Assembly (NCBI GenBank): GCA_963830545.1
Contig: CAWHMK010000002.1
Coordinates: forward strand, 31,078-95,077
DNA length: 64,000 nt
Direction: 5' to 3'
Source: DATGJX01 sp963830545
GTDB taxonomy: Bacteria; Vulcanimicrobiota; Vulcanimicrobiia; Vulcanimicrobiales; Vulcanimicrobiaceae
Part shown: positions 15,655 to 26,089 of the stretch, in pieces
Layout: every line of letters begins with the position of its first letter
Numbering within the stretch: the first letter of the stretch is position 1
Notes under the pieces: model-generated
Database searches by the model: none
Told to the model about the DNA's origin: nothing
What the model saw: only the letters and a program-made list of their open reading frames with translations
Made by a program: the position numbers and the translations under genes

Positions 15655-16737
15655 TTAGGCCGTGCTTCGATCCGGGGGTCGAACGTCGGCGGGGCGATCC
15701 GTAGCCGATCGCGCCGCTTCCAGCGTTATTTCGTGCAGCGCCGCCAGATCGGTCAAATGCGCTTCGAGCGTTTGCATCGCGCTCTGACGGCTGGTGGAAA
15801 TGATGTTGCGTATTTGGTGCGTCTTACCGTCCCGGATGACCGTCCTGATTGCGTCGTTCGCAACGAGCACTTCCGCGGCGCATCTGCGCCCCTGTCCCGC
15901 TGCACGCGGCACCAGCCGCATGCAGACGACGCCGACGAGCGTTTGCGCGAGTTGCATGCGAACGAGATCTTGGGCTGCGCTTTCGAATACACCGACGATG
16001 CGATCCACTGTTTGCGCCGCGTCACCGGTATGTAAGGTGCTGAGCACGAGGTGACCTGTTTCCGCCGCAGTGAGCGCCGCGCGCATCGTCGCGGCATCGC
16101 GCATCTCGCCCACGAGTATGACGTCCGGATCGCTGCGAAGCGCTCCGGCTATTGCCCTTTCGAAGCTCCCGACGTCGCATCCGAGTTCTCGCTGATCGAT
16201 CACCGACCGATTCGACGCGTGCTCGTATTCGATTGGATCCTCAATGGTGATAATGTGCCGCGCACGCGTGCGATTGATCGATTCGACGATGGCAGCCAAG
16301 GAGGTCGATTTTCCACTGCCCGTCGGTCCCGCGAAAATCACCAGCCCTTGTCCTCTGCCGGCCCACTCGGAAACAACCGCCGGCAGATGCAGATCTTCCA
16401 AATTCGGCACGCCGGGCGAGAGCATGCGTATAGCTAAACACGTTCCGCGCGACGTGCGGTATGCGTGTACTCGGATGCGGCCGGCTTCGCCCTGCCTGCG
16501 GGTAATCGTGGCATCTCCGCTGTTTTCCAGCCGTCTGCGCGCCGCGTCATTCAGCAGCGAGGCGGCGACAGCGTCCACTTCCTCACGGCTGGGCACGATC
16601 GTCGGCTGCGCTTCGAGCGCGCCGTCGATTCGGAGAACCGGCGGAGTGCCCGCGGACAAGTGCACGTCCGAAGCGCCGCGCAAACGCGCGATACGAAATA
16701 TCTCATCCAAACGGATCGAGGCGAGCGCAGCCGTCAC
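15655..16737 (-). CDS. pilT: PilT retraction ATPase
   Basis: A 360-residue hexameric ATPase of the PilT branch. It has a PAS-like N-terminal half (ASDVHLSAGTPPVLRIDG), Walker A GPTGSGKSTSL near residue 137, an Asp box (IITIEDPIEY), Walker B VILVGEMRD and a His box (HLVLSTLHTGDA). A PilT-type bihelical element in the C-terminal part is less certain. I chose GTG 16737 because it overlaps the pilB stop as GTGA and starts right before the conserved fold; a longer frame upstream is only the shadow of pilB. It powers pilus retraction, needed for twitching or DNA uptake. Confidence 0.92.
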   Translation of the reverse strand: MTAALASIRLDEIFRIARLRGASDVHLSAGTPPVLRIDGALEAQPTIVPSREEVDAVAASLLNDAARRRLENSGDATITRRQGEAGRIRVHAYRTSRGTCLAIRMLSPGVPNLEDLHLPAVVSEWAGRGQGLVIFAGPTGSGKSTSLAAIVESINRTRARHIITIEDPIEYEHASNRSVIDQRELGCDVGSFERAIAGALRSDPDVILVGEMRDAATMRAALTAAETGHLVLSTLHTGDAAQTVDRIVGVFESAAQDLVRMQLAQTLVGVVCMRLVPRAAGQGRRCAAEVLVANDAIRTVIRDGKTHQIRNIISTSRQSAMQTLEAHLTDLAALHEITLEAARSATDRPADVRPPDRSTA

Positions 16738-18195
16738 GCGGCGTCCTCGACGACGAGCACTCGCTCCAATTCTTCGAGCGACGTCTCGCCTGTCTGTGCG
16801 AGATGCAGCCCGTGCGCGATCATGGGTTCGTAACCGCTTTGACGTGCCGCCTCCCCAAACTCGACGCTCGACGAACCATCCGCTATCAATCCGCGCAGCA
16901 TGTCGTTGATGAAGACGCACTCGAACAGTGCGAGCCTGCCGGTGTAGCCCGTTCCCGCGCAAACGCCGCAGCCTGATGCGCGGTATACACGTGTGCCTGC
17001 GTGCAGGCCGAGCTCGCGGGCGCTCGATGCCGGAACCTCGCACGAAATCCGGCATCGCTCGCAAAGCCGGCGTATCAATCGCTGGGCAATGATTGCCGAA
17101 AGACCCGCAGCGATGGTGCGGCGCGAAACGCCGAGTTCGACCAGGCGTTCAACCGCCCGCGGGGCGTCGTTACTGTGAAGCGTCGTGAGAACGAGCTGAC
17201 CGCTCAGCGACGCAGCCGCCGCAACGGAAGACGTTTCCTGGTCGCGCATCTCACCGACCATGATCACGTTCGGATCTTGCCGCAAGAACGCGCGAAGTGC
17301 CGATGCAAACGTGACCCCGGCCCGCACGTTCACCTGCACTTGAGCGACGCCCGGTATTCGCACTTCGACGGGGTCCTCGACGCTGCACAGGTTTTGCGAA
17401 TCGACGTTGCGTTGCGCCATCGCAGCGTACAACGTCGTGGTCTTACCGCTTCCGGTAGGACCGCAGGCAACGACGAATCCGTGCGGAGCATGAATTGCGC
17501 GGGCAAAGCGCTGCAGCATACCCTCAGGCATGCCGAGCGATTCGATGCTCGGAATACCGGCGTAATGATCGAGTAACCGCAGGACGAGCTTTTCACCGTG
17601 AATGGTCGGCATGGAACTCACTCGCGCCTCGATCGATCGACCGTTGCGCTCGATTGCGTAGCGTCCGTCCTGGGGCTGGCGCCGGTCCGCGATATCCATG
17701 CCGGCCAGCAACTTCACGCGCGAAACGACCTGGCCGTACAAGTCGGCGGTCAACAGACCGGATTCGAGCAAAATGCCGTCGACGCGTTGACGAACGCGGC
17801 CGCCTTTACGCGTGGGTTCCACATGAATGTCCGACGCGGCGCTTTGCACCGCACGCTCGTGAATGTCATCGAGTGCGCGAATCGCCGGAGCATCGTCGCC
17901 GCGAGCTGCGACCTCGCCGCTCCACGCGTATGCTTGTGAAAGCTTTTCGTGAATCGCTTCGCGCGAGGCAACATAAGTCTCGCACGTGCATTCCGGTCAC
18001 CAGCCGTACTCTGTCTATCACTTCGCGATCGCTCGCATCCGGCAGCGCGATCGTCAGTTGATTGCCGTCGCTGGAAAGAGAGAGCACGTCGTGGCGCAGC
18101 GCCAGCGACCGCGGAATCCGCCGCAGCGCATCGGCGTCCGGTACGACGGACGCCAAATCAATGGACTCGAATGTCCCCTTGTCGATTGCAGTCAC
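16734..18195 (-). CDS. pilB: PilB/GspE extension ATPase (single-base frameshift near 17982)
   Basis: From GTG 18195 the first 70 residues (ending VRLVTGMHV) form a short MshEN/GspE N-terminal domain. The rest lies in the +1 frame, beginning ETYVASREAIHEKL and running into ASDIHVEPT, Walker A GPTGSGKTTTLY, Walker B VIMVGEMRD, TTLHSNDA and the zinc site CERCRISC...CGVCAGTGYTG. Skipping one base at about 17982 joins them into 486 residues. That is shorter than typical PilB because the N-terminal region is reduced. It powers pilus extension and heads the operon. The stop overlaps pilT's start. Confidence 0.87.
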
Positions 18196-18227
18196 ACCCG
18201 CCCCTCGCTGGTTTCGACGACAAACGG

Positions 18228-18252
18228 CTTGGAAACATATACCGTTTCCAAG
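18228..18252 (-). promoter_or_regulatory. Perfect inverted repeat in the pil operon leader
   Basis: CTTGGAAAC (minus strand, from 18252) pairs with GTTTCCAAG across a 7-base AT-rich loop, 33 bases before the pilB start. It may be a regulator-binding dyad or an RNA hairpin near the ribosome site. A TTGACA hexamer occurs on the same strand near 18277-18282, but no good -10 follows at 17 bases, so the promoter is uncertain. Confidence 0.5.
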
Positions 18253-18411
18253 GCCGATAGCAAGTTTTTACCACATGATGTCAATACTTCGGTAACATTT
18301 CGGGCACCGAGGCCCTTAATGTCCGGCTTCTGAGCGATGCGGGCACCTGCGTTCAGATCGATTCGGTCCGCGTTCAACGCATTTGCGGCTCTATAAGGGA
18401 ATACACGCGGT

Positions 18412-19302
18412 ATGCGAAAGGCCCATGTCATCTGCAGGCTCAGCTCTCGGCACGGTCTGGAATACTACCAGCGTCTCCAGCGCGAGCTCCCGCCGCGCGG
18501 GGTCGAGATTACCGAAGCGCACATGGTCCGGCGCCGAAAAGCGCTGAAAAAACGCATTCGGCAAGCGGTGCGGTCGGGTGCGCGGCTCATCATCGTCATA
18601 GGCGGAGACGGCACCCAGACGGCTGCCGTCGCCGAACTCGCGCACACGGATTGCGCGCTGGGAGTCGTGCCCGCGGGCACCGGGAATAGCTTCGCTTTCA
18701 GCCTGGGGATCAAGGACGATCTCGACGCCGCGATCGACACGATCGCCGAAGGGCGCGAGATCCGCGTCGATGTCGGCATCGTCAACGGCACGTATTTCGC
18801 CAACTTCGCGAGCATCGGATTGATTGCCGACGCAGCGAATCGCACGCCGCGCGGGCTCAAGCGCGTGATTGGGCCGGTCGCGTACGGAATAGCGGCCATT
18901 CAGTCGCTCCTGCACGACCGGCCGTTCGAACTGCGTGTGAAATGGAAGCGCGAAACCCTGAAGATCGTCACGCATCAAGCGATCGTCGCGAGCGGACGGT
19001 ATTTCGGGTGGCAGCCGCTCACGCCGCAGGCGACGCTGCGCAGCGGCGATCTCGCTTTTTTTGCGGCGGAAGGCGATAAACCCCAAGACGTGATCGCCAC
19101 GAATGCAGCGCTGTTGCGCGGAGGCCAAACCGAACTGCAGAACGCGCACTATTTCTCCGCGCCGAAAATCACGGTCAAAGCCAAACCGAAACAGCCGCTC
19201 AACATCGACGGGCACGCGCTAGGAACGACGCCCGCGAAGTTCAGCATCGCACCCAAAGCGCTGCGGGTGCTCGTACCGCAGGACTTCCGTCCCCACACGT
19301 GA
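18412..19302 (+). CDS. Diacylglycerol/lipid kinase (DagK/YegS family)
   Basis: A 296-residue protein with the catalytic GGDGTQ (near residue 64) and GVVPAGTGNSFAFSLGI of DAG kinase domains, followed by the beta-rich C-terminal domain (HYFSAPKITVKA...LNIDGHALG). It would phosphorylate diacylglycerol or an undecaprenol-type lipid with ATP. The start ATG is only a few bases after a TATAAG element (18391-18396), suggesting a very short leader. It overlaps the following PAP2 phosphatase by GTGA, so a lipid kinase and a lipid phosphatase are made together. It is divergent from the pil operon. Confidence 0.9.
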   Translation: MRKAHVICRLSSRHGLEYYQRLQRELPPRGVEITEAHMVRRRKALKKRIRQAVRSGARLIIVIGGDGTQTAAVAELAHTDCALGVVPAGTGNSFAFSLGIKDDLDAAIDTIAEGREIRVDVGIVNGTYFANFASIGLIADAANRTPRGLKRVIGPVAYGIAAIQSLLHDRPFELRVKWKRETLKIVTHQAIVASGRYFGWQPLTPQATLRSGDLAFFAAEGDKPQDVIATNAALLRGGQTELQNAHYFSAPKITVKAKPKQPLNIDGHALGTTPAKFSIAPKALRVLVPQDFRPHT

Positions 19303-19913
19303 CGCTGGAACTGCGGCTCGGCGGCGTTGCGCTTGCCCTGTTCGCGCTGTTCGTGGCAGTCGGGTTACGTGTCGCGAGGCGTCCGCTCGGCCCGCTCGAC
19401 GCGCGCGCTGTGTGTTTTCGCGGACAACTGACGCCGCTCGCTCTCGTGTTTACGATGTCCGGGCGTTCGCGCGCGCTCACGTCGGCATGCATCGTCGCGA
19501 TCGCGATGTACGCAGCGCTGCGCCTGCCAATCGCAATTCCAATCGCCATTTCGGCTTCACAACTCTTCTCGCAACTCACCGTCGAATTTTCGAAAACCTT
19601 GTTCAAGCGTATTCGACCGGATTATTGGCTCGTGGGGTTGGACGCGGGCCATTCCTATCCGAGCGGGCACGCCGTTACGGCGATCGTCTTCTTCATGGGG
19701 TGGGCGCTCGTCGTTGCCTTAGGTACGTTGCCCGCCCCCGTAAAAACCGTGTTCGTTACGGTGTTTGCGCTTTGGGCTCTGGCGATCGTATGGTCGCGCT
19801 TGGCGCTCGGCGCGCATTACTTGTCGGATGTTTTTGGCGGAGCGTTGTTCGGCGCCGCGTGGCTGTGCATGGCATTCACGCTTTCGACGCGGGTTTACGA
19901 CGTTCTCAGATAA
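19299..19913 (+). CDS. PAP2-family membrane phosphatase
   Basis: A 204-residue membrane protein starting at GTG 19299, overlapping the kinase stop. The three PAP2 phosphatase motifs are visible in order: KTLFKRIRP (KX6RP), SYPSGHAVT and SRLALGAHYLSDVFGG, with the catalytic His in the last. Five or six membrane segments surround them. Such enzymes dephosphorylate phosphatidic acid, phosphatidylglycerol phosphate or undecaprenyl pyrophosphate. The coupling to a lipid kinase suggests phospholipid or carrier-lipid recycling; the exact substrate is unknown. Confidence 0.92.
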   Translation: MTLELRLGGVALALFALFVAVGLRVARRPLGPLDARAVCFRGQLTPLALVFTMSGRSRALTSACIVAIAMYAALRLPIAIPIAISASQLFSQLTVEFSKTLFKRIRPDYWLVGLDAGHSYPSGHAVTAIVFFMGWALVVALGTLPAPVKTVFVTVFALWALAIVWSRLALGAHYLSDVFGGALFGAAWLCMAFTLSTRVYDVLR

Positions 19914-19931
19914 CACGGGTAAAGAGAGCAG

Positions 19932-21218
19932 GTGATCATCCGGACGCTGGGATTGATCGTGGGCGGCGCTTGCTCGGCCATCGCGGCCGCAGCGCTCGTA
20001 CGCGCCGCCACCGTCGCCGTAAGTTCGCCCGAGGATTGGACGCAGTTCCGCCTTCAAAGTTCGAACAACGTCGCGATGCCGGGCACGCTGCGAACGCAGT
20101 GGCGCAAGATCATGGATGGTCCGTTTTCGTCCTCACCGGTTATCGCCGGCGGCGTGCTGTACGTCGGCGATAACAGCGGACGGCTCAGCGCGATCGATCC
20201 GAAAGATGGCCGCACGCTCTGGACCTATCGAACGAAGAATCCAATCATGTCGGCCGCAATCGTGTACGGCAACGCAGTCATCGTCGGCGAAGGCGACGAA
20301 AACAGCCCGCAAGGTTCTTCGCCGTCACACCCGATTCGCGTCGGCCAACCGCCGAGCGCGCTCATTGCGCTCAATCGCCGCAACGGCGCCGTTCTTTGGA
20401 GCGTGCCGTTGCAGGGAAGCGGAATGCCGACGCCTGCCGTCGTCGACGGTGTGCTCGTGCATCATGACGGCGCCGGCCACGTCATGGGAATCGATCCGCT
20501 CACGGGCCGCGTGATCTACGATCGGAATTTACACTCGATCGCGTCGATGGCGGACGCGTTGCCGATGGGGCACGGACGGTTCGTTACGACCGGCGTCGAC
20601 GTTGATGCAGTCTGGCTCCTCGATGCAAAGGATGGATCGGTCGTCTGGAAATCCGCATTCGCTCCGGTCGCCTCCGGCACCGGCGATTGCCCGCCCGTGA
20701 CCGACGGAGCGCGAGTTTACTGCAATTACGTCATGCCGCCGTCCAGCGCAACGCCCGTTCAAACCGAACGCATGGCAAAATTCCGCGCGTACGCGATCGA
20801 TGCGCGAACCGGCAAGAAAATTTGGGACGTGCTGCTCGAACAGGGTCCGCTGCCCAAGCGCAACGAGGCGGCGATTCCGCTGCTCGCGGAGGGCACCCTG
20901 TACATGGGAAGTTCCGTGGACTCCTGGCTTCACGCGATCGACCCAAAGAGCGGTGCGATGAAGTGGCGCTTGCGCACGCATGGCGCCGTGAAAGGCGGCA
21001 TCGCAGAAGCCGGCGGAACGCTGTATTTCGGCGATCTTTCCGGTTACCTGTGGGCGATCGACGCAGCGAACGGCGCAGTCGTCGGCGTGAAGAACATGCG
21101 CGCCGCATTCAACGTGGGCTCGCCGATTATCGCGGGACAAACGCTGATCATCGGCACGCAGGGCGGCTCTCTACTCGCGCTCCCTCTTTCCGAAATCCGT
21201 TCCGCTCGCGACCCGTAG
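19932..21218 (+). CDS. Exported PQQ/BamB-like beta-propeller protein
   Basis: A 428-residue protein from GTG 19932 with an N-terminal hydrophobic export signal (GGACSAIAAAALVRAA). Repeated propeller blades follow, with W-motif patterns such as VLYVGDNSGRLSAIDPKDGRTLWTY, LIALNRRNGAVLWSVPL, VWLLDAKDGSVVWKS and LYFGDLSGYLWAIDAANGAVV. These match PQQ-dependent dehydrogenase-like eight-blade repeats but lack a visible quinoprotein catalytic CC or calcium/PQQ signature. A BamB-like scaffold or an orphan sugar/alcohol dehydrogenase are both possible. It is 18 bases after the PAP2 gene and convergent with the phosphoesterase. Confidence 0.78.
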   Translation: MIIRTLGLIVGGACSAIAAAALVRAATVAVSSPEDWTQFRLQSSNNVAMPGTLRTQWRKIMDGPFSSSPVIAGGVLYVGDNSGRLSAIDPKDGRTLWTYRTKNPIMSAAIVYGNAVIVGEGDENSPQGSSPSHPIRVGQPPSALIALNRRNGAVLWSVPLQGSGMPTPAVVDGVLVHHDGAGHVMGIDPLTGRVIYDRNLHSIASMADALPMGHGRFVTTGVDVDAVWLLDAKDGSVVWKSAFAPVASGTGDCPPVTDGARVYCNYVMPPSSATPVQTERMAKFRAYAIDARTGKKIWDVLLEQGPLPKRNEAAIPLLAEGTLYMGSSVDSWLHAIDPKSGAMKWRLRTHGAVKGGIAEAGGTLYFGDLSGYLWAIDAANGAVVGVKNMRAAFNVGSPIIAGQTLIIGTQGGSLLALPLSEIRSARDP

Positions 21219-21225
21219 AGCCCAA

Positions 21226-22578
21226 CTAGTAATCCGTATCCGCGGGCTGGTCGTCGGTCATGTCTTGAAAAAACGCCGCTTGCCGGAACGTGTCCACGGG
21301 TCTGAACGGACCGGGCTGCTGCGTGAAGTCGAAACAATCCCGCAGCGCATCCGATCGTTCGTCGGTGGTGTGCAGTGACGGCAAATCGAACGCGGTCTCC
21401 GCGAATTTTATGATGCTGCCGAATTCGTGCTGGACGTGCGAAACGTAGTGCCGTTTGGCCCACGGTGAAATGACGAGCATCGGTACGCGAAACCCGAGTC
21501 CCATACGATCCAGTTGCGGGGGCTTTACGTGGTCGTACCAGCCGCCCCAGTCGTCCCACACGACGATGATCGCCGTCGAATTCCATAGCGGACTGTGCCC
21601 GATAGTATTGACGATCGATGCAACCCAGTCCGGGCCGTATACAGCCCCTTCCACGCCTAGATCGCGTGGGCTGCGCTGAACCGGAAAAGCATGATCCGAA
21701 TTGCGGGCAGTCGGTACCACCCACGTGATGTTCGGCAAGTCGGCGCGGCGCGCATCGCGCAGAATCTGCGTCTCCGGTGAAATCACGTTCGCCCAGTACG
21801 GCGAATAACGAATGTGCCGGATCGCATCGAACGCCGACCAAATGTTGCCCAATTCGTCCAGACCGGGTGCGTAATAACGCCACGTGACACCCAGGGGCAT
21901 TGCGATGTCGGCAAGCGTCTCGAAATTGTAACAGGGCCAAGGTCCCGGAACCTCGCTGCCGTCCGGCGCGATCATCGTCACGCGCGCCGTCAGCGGCGAG
22001 TCGCACCCCCATGCGAAGCGCGTGGTTTCCATTTCATTGGGATTGTTCGCCGCAAATTCCGACTGCCCGGAAATCAGATACAAATGTGCGGGAAACGTCG
22101 GGCCGGTGTTCGATTGAAACATGCGGTCGCCAAACGTGTACTCTTCGCCGAGTTCGAAGTACGGTTCGACTTCGCGCCGAGGGACGTACGCGTACGCAAA
22201 ATCGGGGTCCTGCCGAGGCAGCGTGTCGACGCGATCCCATCCGTCCATGCGTCCGTCGTCGTATTCCTGAACGAATGCTTTGTGCTGATGGTCTACGTCC
22301 GCTCCGTATGCCAAACTCACCGGATGCAATTTCACCGGCCCGTTGTGATCCACTCCGTAGTCGGCCGTGTCGGCGCCGGGAAAGCCGTGAAACAGGTTGT
22401 CAACGCTGCGGTTTTCTTGGATGACGATCACGATGTGCTTGATGTGTGCCCGAAGTTGCGTCATGTAGTCGTACTCGGCGCGACGCTGTACGTTGATGGG
22501 TTTTCCGAGCGCCGGCGCCGCGCAGCACAAGGCGCAAATCATCCACGGCGCGGACAAGAGCCATCTGCGATAGTTCAT
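21226..22578 (-). CDS. Secreted alkaline-phosphatase-superfamily phosphoesterase (phospholipase C family)
   Basis: A 450-residue protein with a signal peptide (LLSAPWMICALCCAAPALG). The N-terminal IKHIVIVIQENRSVDNLFHGFPGAD is the Pfam phosphoesterase (PLC/AcpA) metal and nucleophile region. Further on, FPAHLYLISGQ, IIVVWDDWGGWYDHVKPPQ and GLGFRVPMLVISPWAK are conserved blocks of this family. Enzymes of this group hydrolyse phosphatidylcholine, sphingomyelin or other phosphate esters outside the cell. The ATG at 22578 overlaps the stop of the YihY gene by ATGA. Substrate is unknown. Confidence 0.9.
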   Translation of the reverse strand: MNYRRWLLSAPWMICALCCAAPALGKPINVQRRAEYDYMTQLRAHIKHIVIVIQENRSVDNLFHGFPGADTADYGVDHNGPVKLHPVSLAYGADVDHQHKAFVQEYDDGRMDGWDRVDTLPRQDPDFAYAYVPRREVEPYFELGEEYTFGDRMFQSNTGPTFPAHLYLISGQSEFAANNPNEMETTRFAWGCDSPLTARVTMIAPDGSEVPGPWPCYNFETLADIAMPLGVTWRYYAPGLDELGNIWSAFDAIRHIRYSPYWANVISPETQILRDARRADLPNITWVVPTARNSDHAFPVQRSPRDLGVEGAVYGPDWVASIVNTIGHSPLWNSTAIIVVWDDWGGWYDHVKPPQLDRMGLGFRVPMLVISPWAKRHYVSHVQHEFGSIIKFAETAFDLPSLHTTDERSDALRDCFDFTQQPGPFRPVDTFRQAAFFQDMTDDQPADTDY

Positions 22579-23429
22579 CGAGATGAGTGTACCCGTTTGC
22601 GATCGGGGCGTTCCTTCAAGACCTTGGTAAAATCGGCGCCGGCCAGTACGACGGATGCGGAGTAATAAAGCCAAAGCAAAACGGCGATAACCACGCCGAC
22701 GTCCGCGTACGGCGAGCGCGCGTCCATTTGGCCGAGATAGACGGAGAGGGCGAACTGGCCGCGCTCGTACAGCACGGCGCTAATGAACGCGGCGATCCAA
22801 ACCTTTCGCCACGGAACGTCGACGGGCGGCAAATACGCGAAGATGAAGAGAAAGACGAACGTGAGCACGAGGATGGTCGCGCCGATGACGAGCGACTGAT
22901 AGAGCACGCCCTGCAGCATGGTCAGGTGATGCGTGTGCTCCGTGAGTGCATGTACGGAGGCGCCGGCGAAAAGCAGAACGACCAGCACGAACGTGAGTAG
23001 ATAGATCGCAGCAAATTGCGGTGCGTGGCGTTTGGCGTCTTTTGCCGCGCCGCGTTGCTCCCAAACCACGTCGAGTGCCTGCTGCGTCTGGAATGCAGCA
23101 GCAGTTACCGCGATAAGAAATACAATTGCACCGGCGGCGAGCGCAATCCATGCATCGTGCCGTGCGGCCGCTTCTCGTAAAATGCCCTCGAGCATCTGTG
23201 CGTTGTGCGTTCCGGCGACGTGTCGGGTTTGGCCGCGTGTCTGCTCTGCGGCGGCTCCACGCCCGCCTACGTGAGACGCAACATACACGGCAACCAGCCC
23301 CAAGCCCGCCAGCGCAAGGGCGCCGTAAAACGCCAGCGACGACGCCATCTCTGCGGAACGATGCGCCCGCCACTCGTGCGCCGTGAGTTGAAACATCTTC
23401 CAAACCGTTCGCGCCAAACTCCGCAGCAT
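22575..23429 (-). CDS. YihY/UPF0761 family inner-membrane protein
   Basis: A 284-residue membrane protein. The start is MLRSLARTVWKMFQLTAHEWRAHRSAEMASSLAFYGAL (split), where SSLAFY is the signature of the YihY/virulence factor BrkB family. It has six membrane segments and an Arg/Lys-rich C-terminal tail. The loop after segment one is enlarged and polar. Members were once called RNase BN but that is wrong; their function is unresolved. The stop overlaps the downstream phosphoesterase start, so the two are co-translated. Confidence 0.85.
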   Translation of the reverse strand: MLRSLARTVWKMFQLTAHEWRAHRSAEMASSLAFYGALALAGLGLVAVYVASHVGGRGAAAEQTRGQTRHVAGTHNAQMLEGILREAAARHDAWIALAAGAIVFLIAVTAAAFQTQQALDVVWEQRGAAKDAKRHAPQFAAIYLLTFVLVVLLFAGASVHALTEHTHHLTMLQGVLYQSLVIGATILVLTFVFLFIFAYLPPVDVPWRKVWIAAFISAVLYERGQFALSVYLGQMDARSPYADVGVVIAVLLWLYYSASVVLAGADFTKVLKERPDRKRVHSSR

Positions 23430-23481
23430 ACCGGCACTATTCCCGGAATAGCGGCCGACGCGAAACGCACTACGCACCTAT

Positions 23482-23508
23482 GAAAAAAGACCGGGCTGCT
23501 GCCCGGCC
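23482..23508 (-). terminator. Terminator after ftsZ
   Basis: On the minus strand CCGGGC (23506-23501) pairs with GCCCGG (23496-23491) across a 4-base loop, extended by flanking pairs, and is followed by TCTTTTTT. It lies 26 bases beyond the ftsZ stop. Confidence 0.85.
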
Positions 23509-23533
23509 TTTCCGAGAATTTCGATCTTCGTCT

Positions 23534-24607
23534 CTAACCGCGGTAGCGTAAGAACGCGGGCACCTCGATGTCGTCCATGTTGAGCGGCGCAACCGCGTCG
23601 ATCTTCGTTTCGGCGAAATTGAAGCCGCTGCTCGCGCGCGCGTAGCTGCGCGATTGACCGAAACCCGCAGCCAGCACCGTGACGCGGACCTTGCCCGTCA
23701 TCGTTGGGTCGATACTTGCGCCGAAGATGATCTGTGCGTCGTTGTCGACCGCGCGGCTGATCATTTCTGCCGCTTCGTTGACTTCGTACATCGCCATGTC
23801 GGAACCGCCCGTGATATTGAATATCACGCCGCGCGCGCCTTCAATGGTCGTCTCGAGCAGCGGCGAGGCGATCGCCTTTTGCGCTGCGTCGGCCGCGCGA
23901 TGCTCGCCGGAACCTTCGCCGATGCCCATCATCGCGCTTCCGGCGTCGGTCATAATCGTCTTGACGTCGGCAAAATCCAGATTGATGAGACCCGGCTGCG
24001 TAATCAGATCGGAGATACCCTGAATGCCCTGACGCAGCACGTCGTCGGCGTACGAAAACGCCTCGTTCAACGGCGTGCGCTTCTCGATGACTTGCAGAAT
24101 ACGCTCGTTCGGAATCGTGATGAGCGTATCGACTTTGGCTTCAAGTTCAGCGATCCCGTGCTCCGCCGCCTGCATGCGTTTGCGGCCTTCGAACGCGAAC
24201 GGTTTGGTAACGACCGCAATCGTCAGCGCTCCCGTTTCTCGCGCGATCTCGGCAATCACCGGAGCGGCTCCGGTGCCGGTGCCGCCGCCCATGCCCGCAG
24301 TGATGAACACCAAATCCGCGCCGTCGATAATCATTGCAAGATCTTCGCGCGAGTCTTCGGCCGCTTCTCGCGCAAGCGTCGGATTCGCGCCGGCGCCCAA
24401 CCCTCGCGTGAGGTTGCTGCCTATCTGTACGGTGTTCTCGGTGAGCGCGTTGCGCAGCGCCTGCACGTCCGAATTCACCGCGAAGAATTCGACGCCGGAC
24501 AAGCCGGCCTCGACCATGCGGTTTATCGCATTGCAGCCGCCGCCGCCGACGCCGACCACTTTGATCGTTGCCGCGTGTTCCGGAACGTAGCGCTTCGCAT
24601 CAGCCAT
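23534..24607 (-). CDS. ftsZ: Cell division GTPase FtsZ
   Basis: A 357-residue tubulin homologue with VGVGGGGCNAINRM, the GTP-binding tubulin signature AGMGGGTGTGAAP near residue 105, and the T7 loop NLDFADVKTIM. The C-terminal conserved peptide is DIEVPAFLRYRG, which binds FtsA and ZipA-like partners. The linker between core and peptide is very short. I chose ATG 24607 (MADAKRYVPEH) because GGAGGA is appropriately placed upstream. It is 41 bases downstream of ftsA and followed by a terminator, so it closes the division unit. Confidence 0.98.
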   Translation of the reverse strand: MADAKRYVPEHAATIKVVGVGGGGCNAINRMVEAGLSGVEFFAVNSDVQALRNALTENTVQIGSNLTRGLGAGANPTLAREAAEDSREDLAMIIDGADLVFITAGMGGGTGTGAAPVIAEIARETGALTIAVVTKPFAFEGRKRMQAAEHGIAELEAKVDTLITIPNERILQVIEKRTPLNEAFSYADDVLRQGIQGISDLITQPGLINLDFADVKTIMTDAGSAMMGIGEGSGEHRAADAAQKAIASPLLETTIEGARGVIFNITGGSDMAMYEVNEAAEMISRAVDNDAQIIFGASIDPTMTGKVRVTVLAAGFGQSRSYARASSGFNFAETKIDAVAPLNMDDIEVPAFLRYRG

Positions 24608-24648
24608 GGTGAGGATATCCTCCGTAAAAAGTGAGGGTTGGTTCCGAT

Positions 24649-25866
<1,218 letters not shown>

Positions 25867-26089
25867 TCTACCGGCGCTCCGCTGAACTTTCGGCTGGCAT
25901 CAACTCTCCCAGGGGCATCCCCAACATATTGTGTGCGGCTTAGCAAAACCCTACTACGTATAGCGGGTCTTGGCAAGGATTTCCAAAGGTTAGGTGGGCG
26001 CTGCGGCACTCCTTGCGAGCAACCTGTGAGCAAGCAAAACCGCGCGAGGATTCGACCGCTAGCGAAAAAAAAGGCGCACGGGAGGGTTC

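Noticed and set aside
18192..18431. 79-codon minus-strand frame in the pil leader ending GTGA before pilB
   Set aside because: It overlaps the divergent lipid-kinase start, spans the palindrome and has no protein-family character or ribosome site; the overlap with the pilB start is likely chance.
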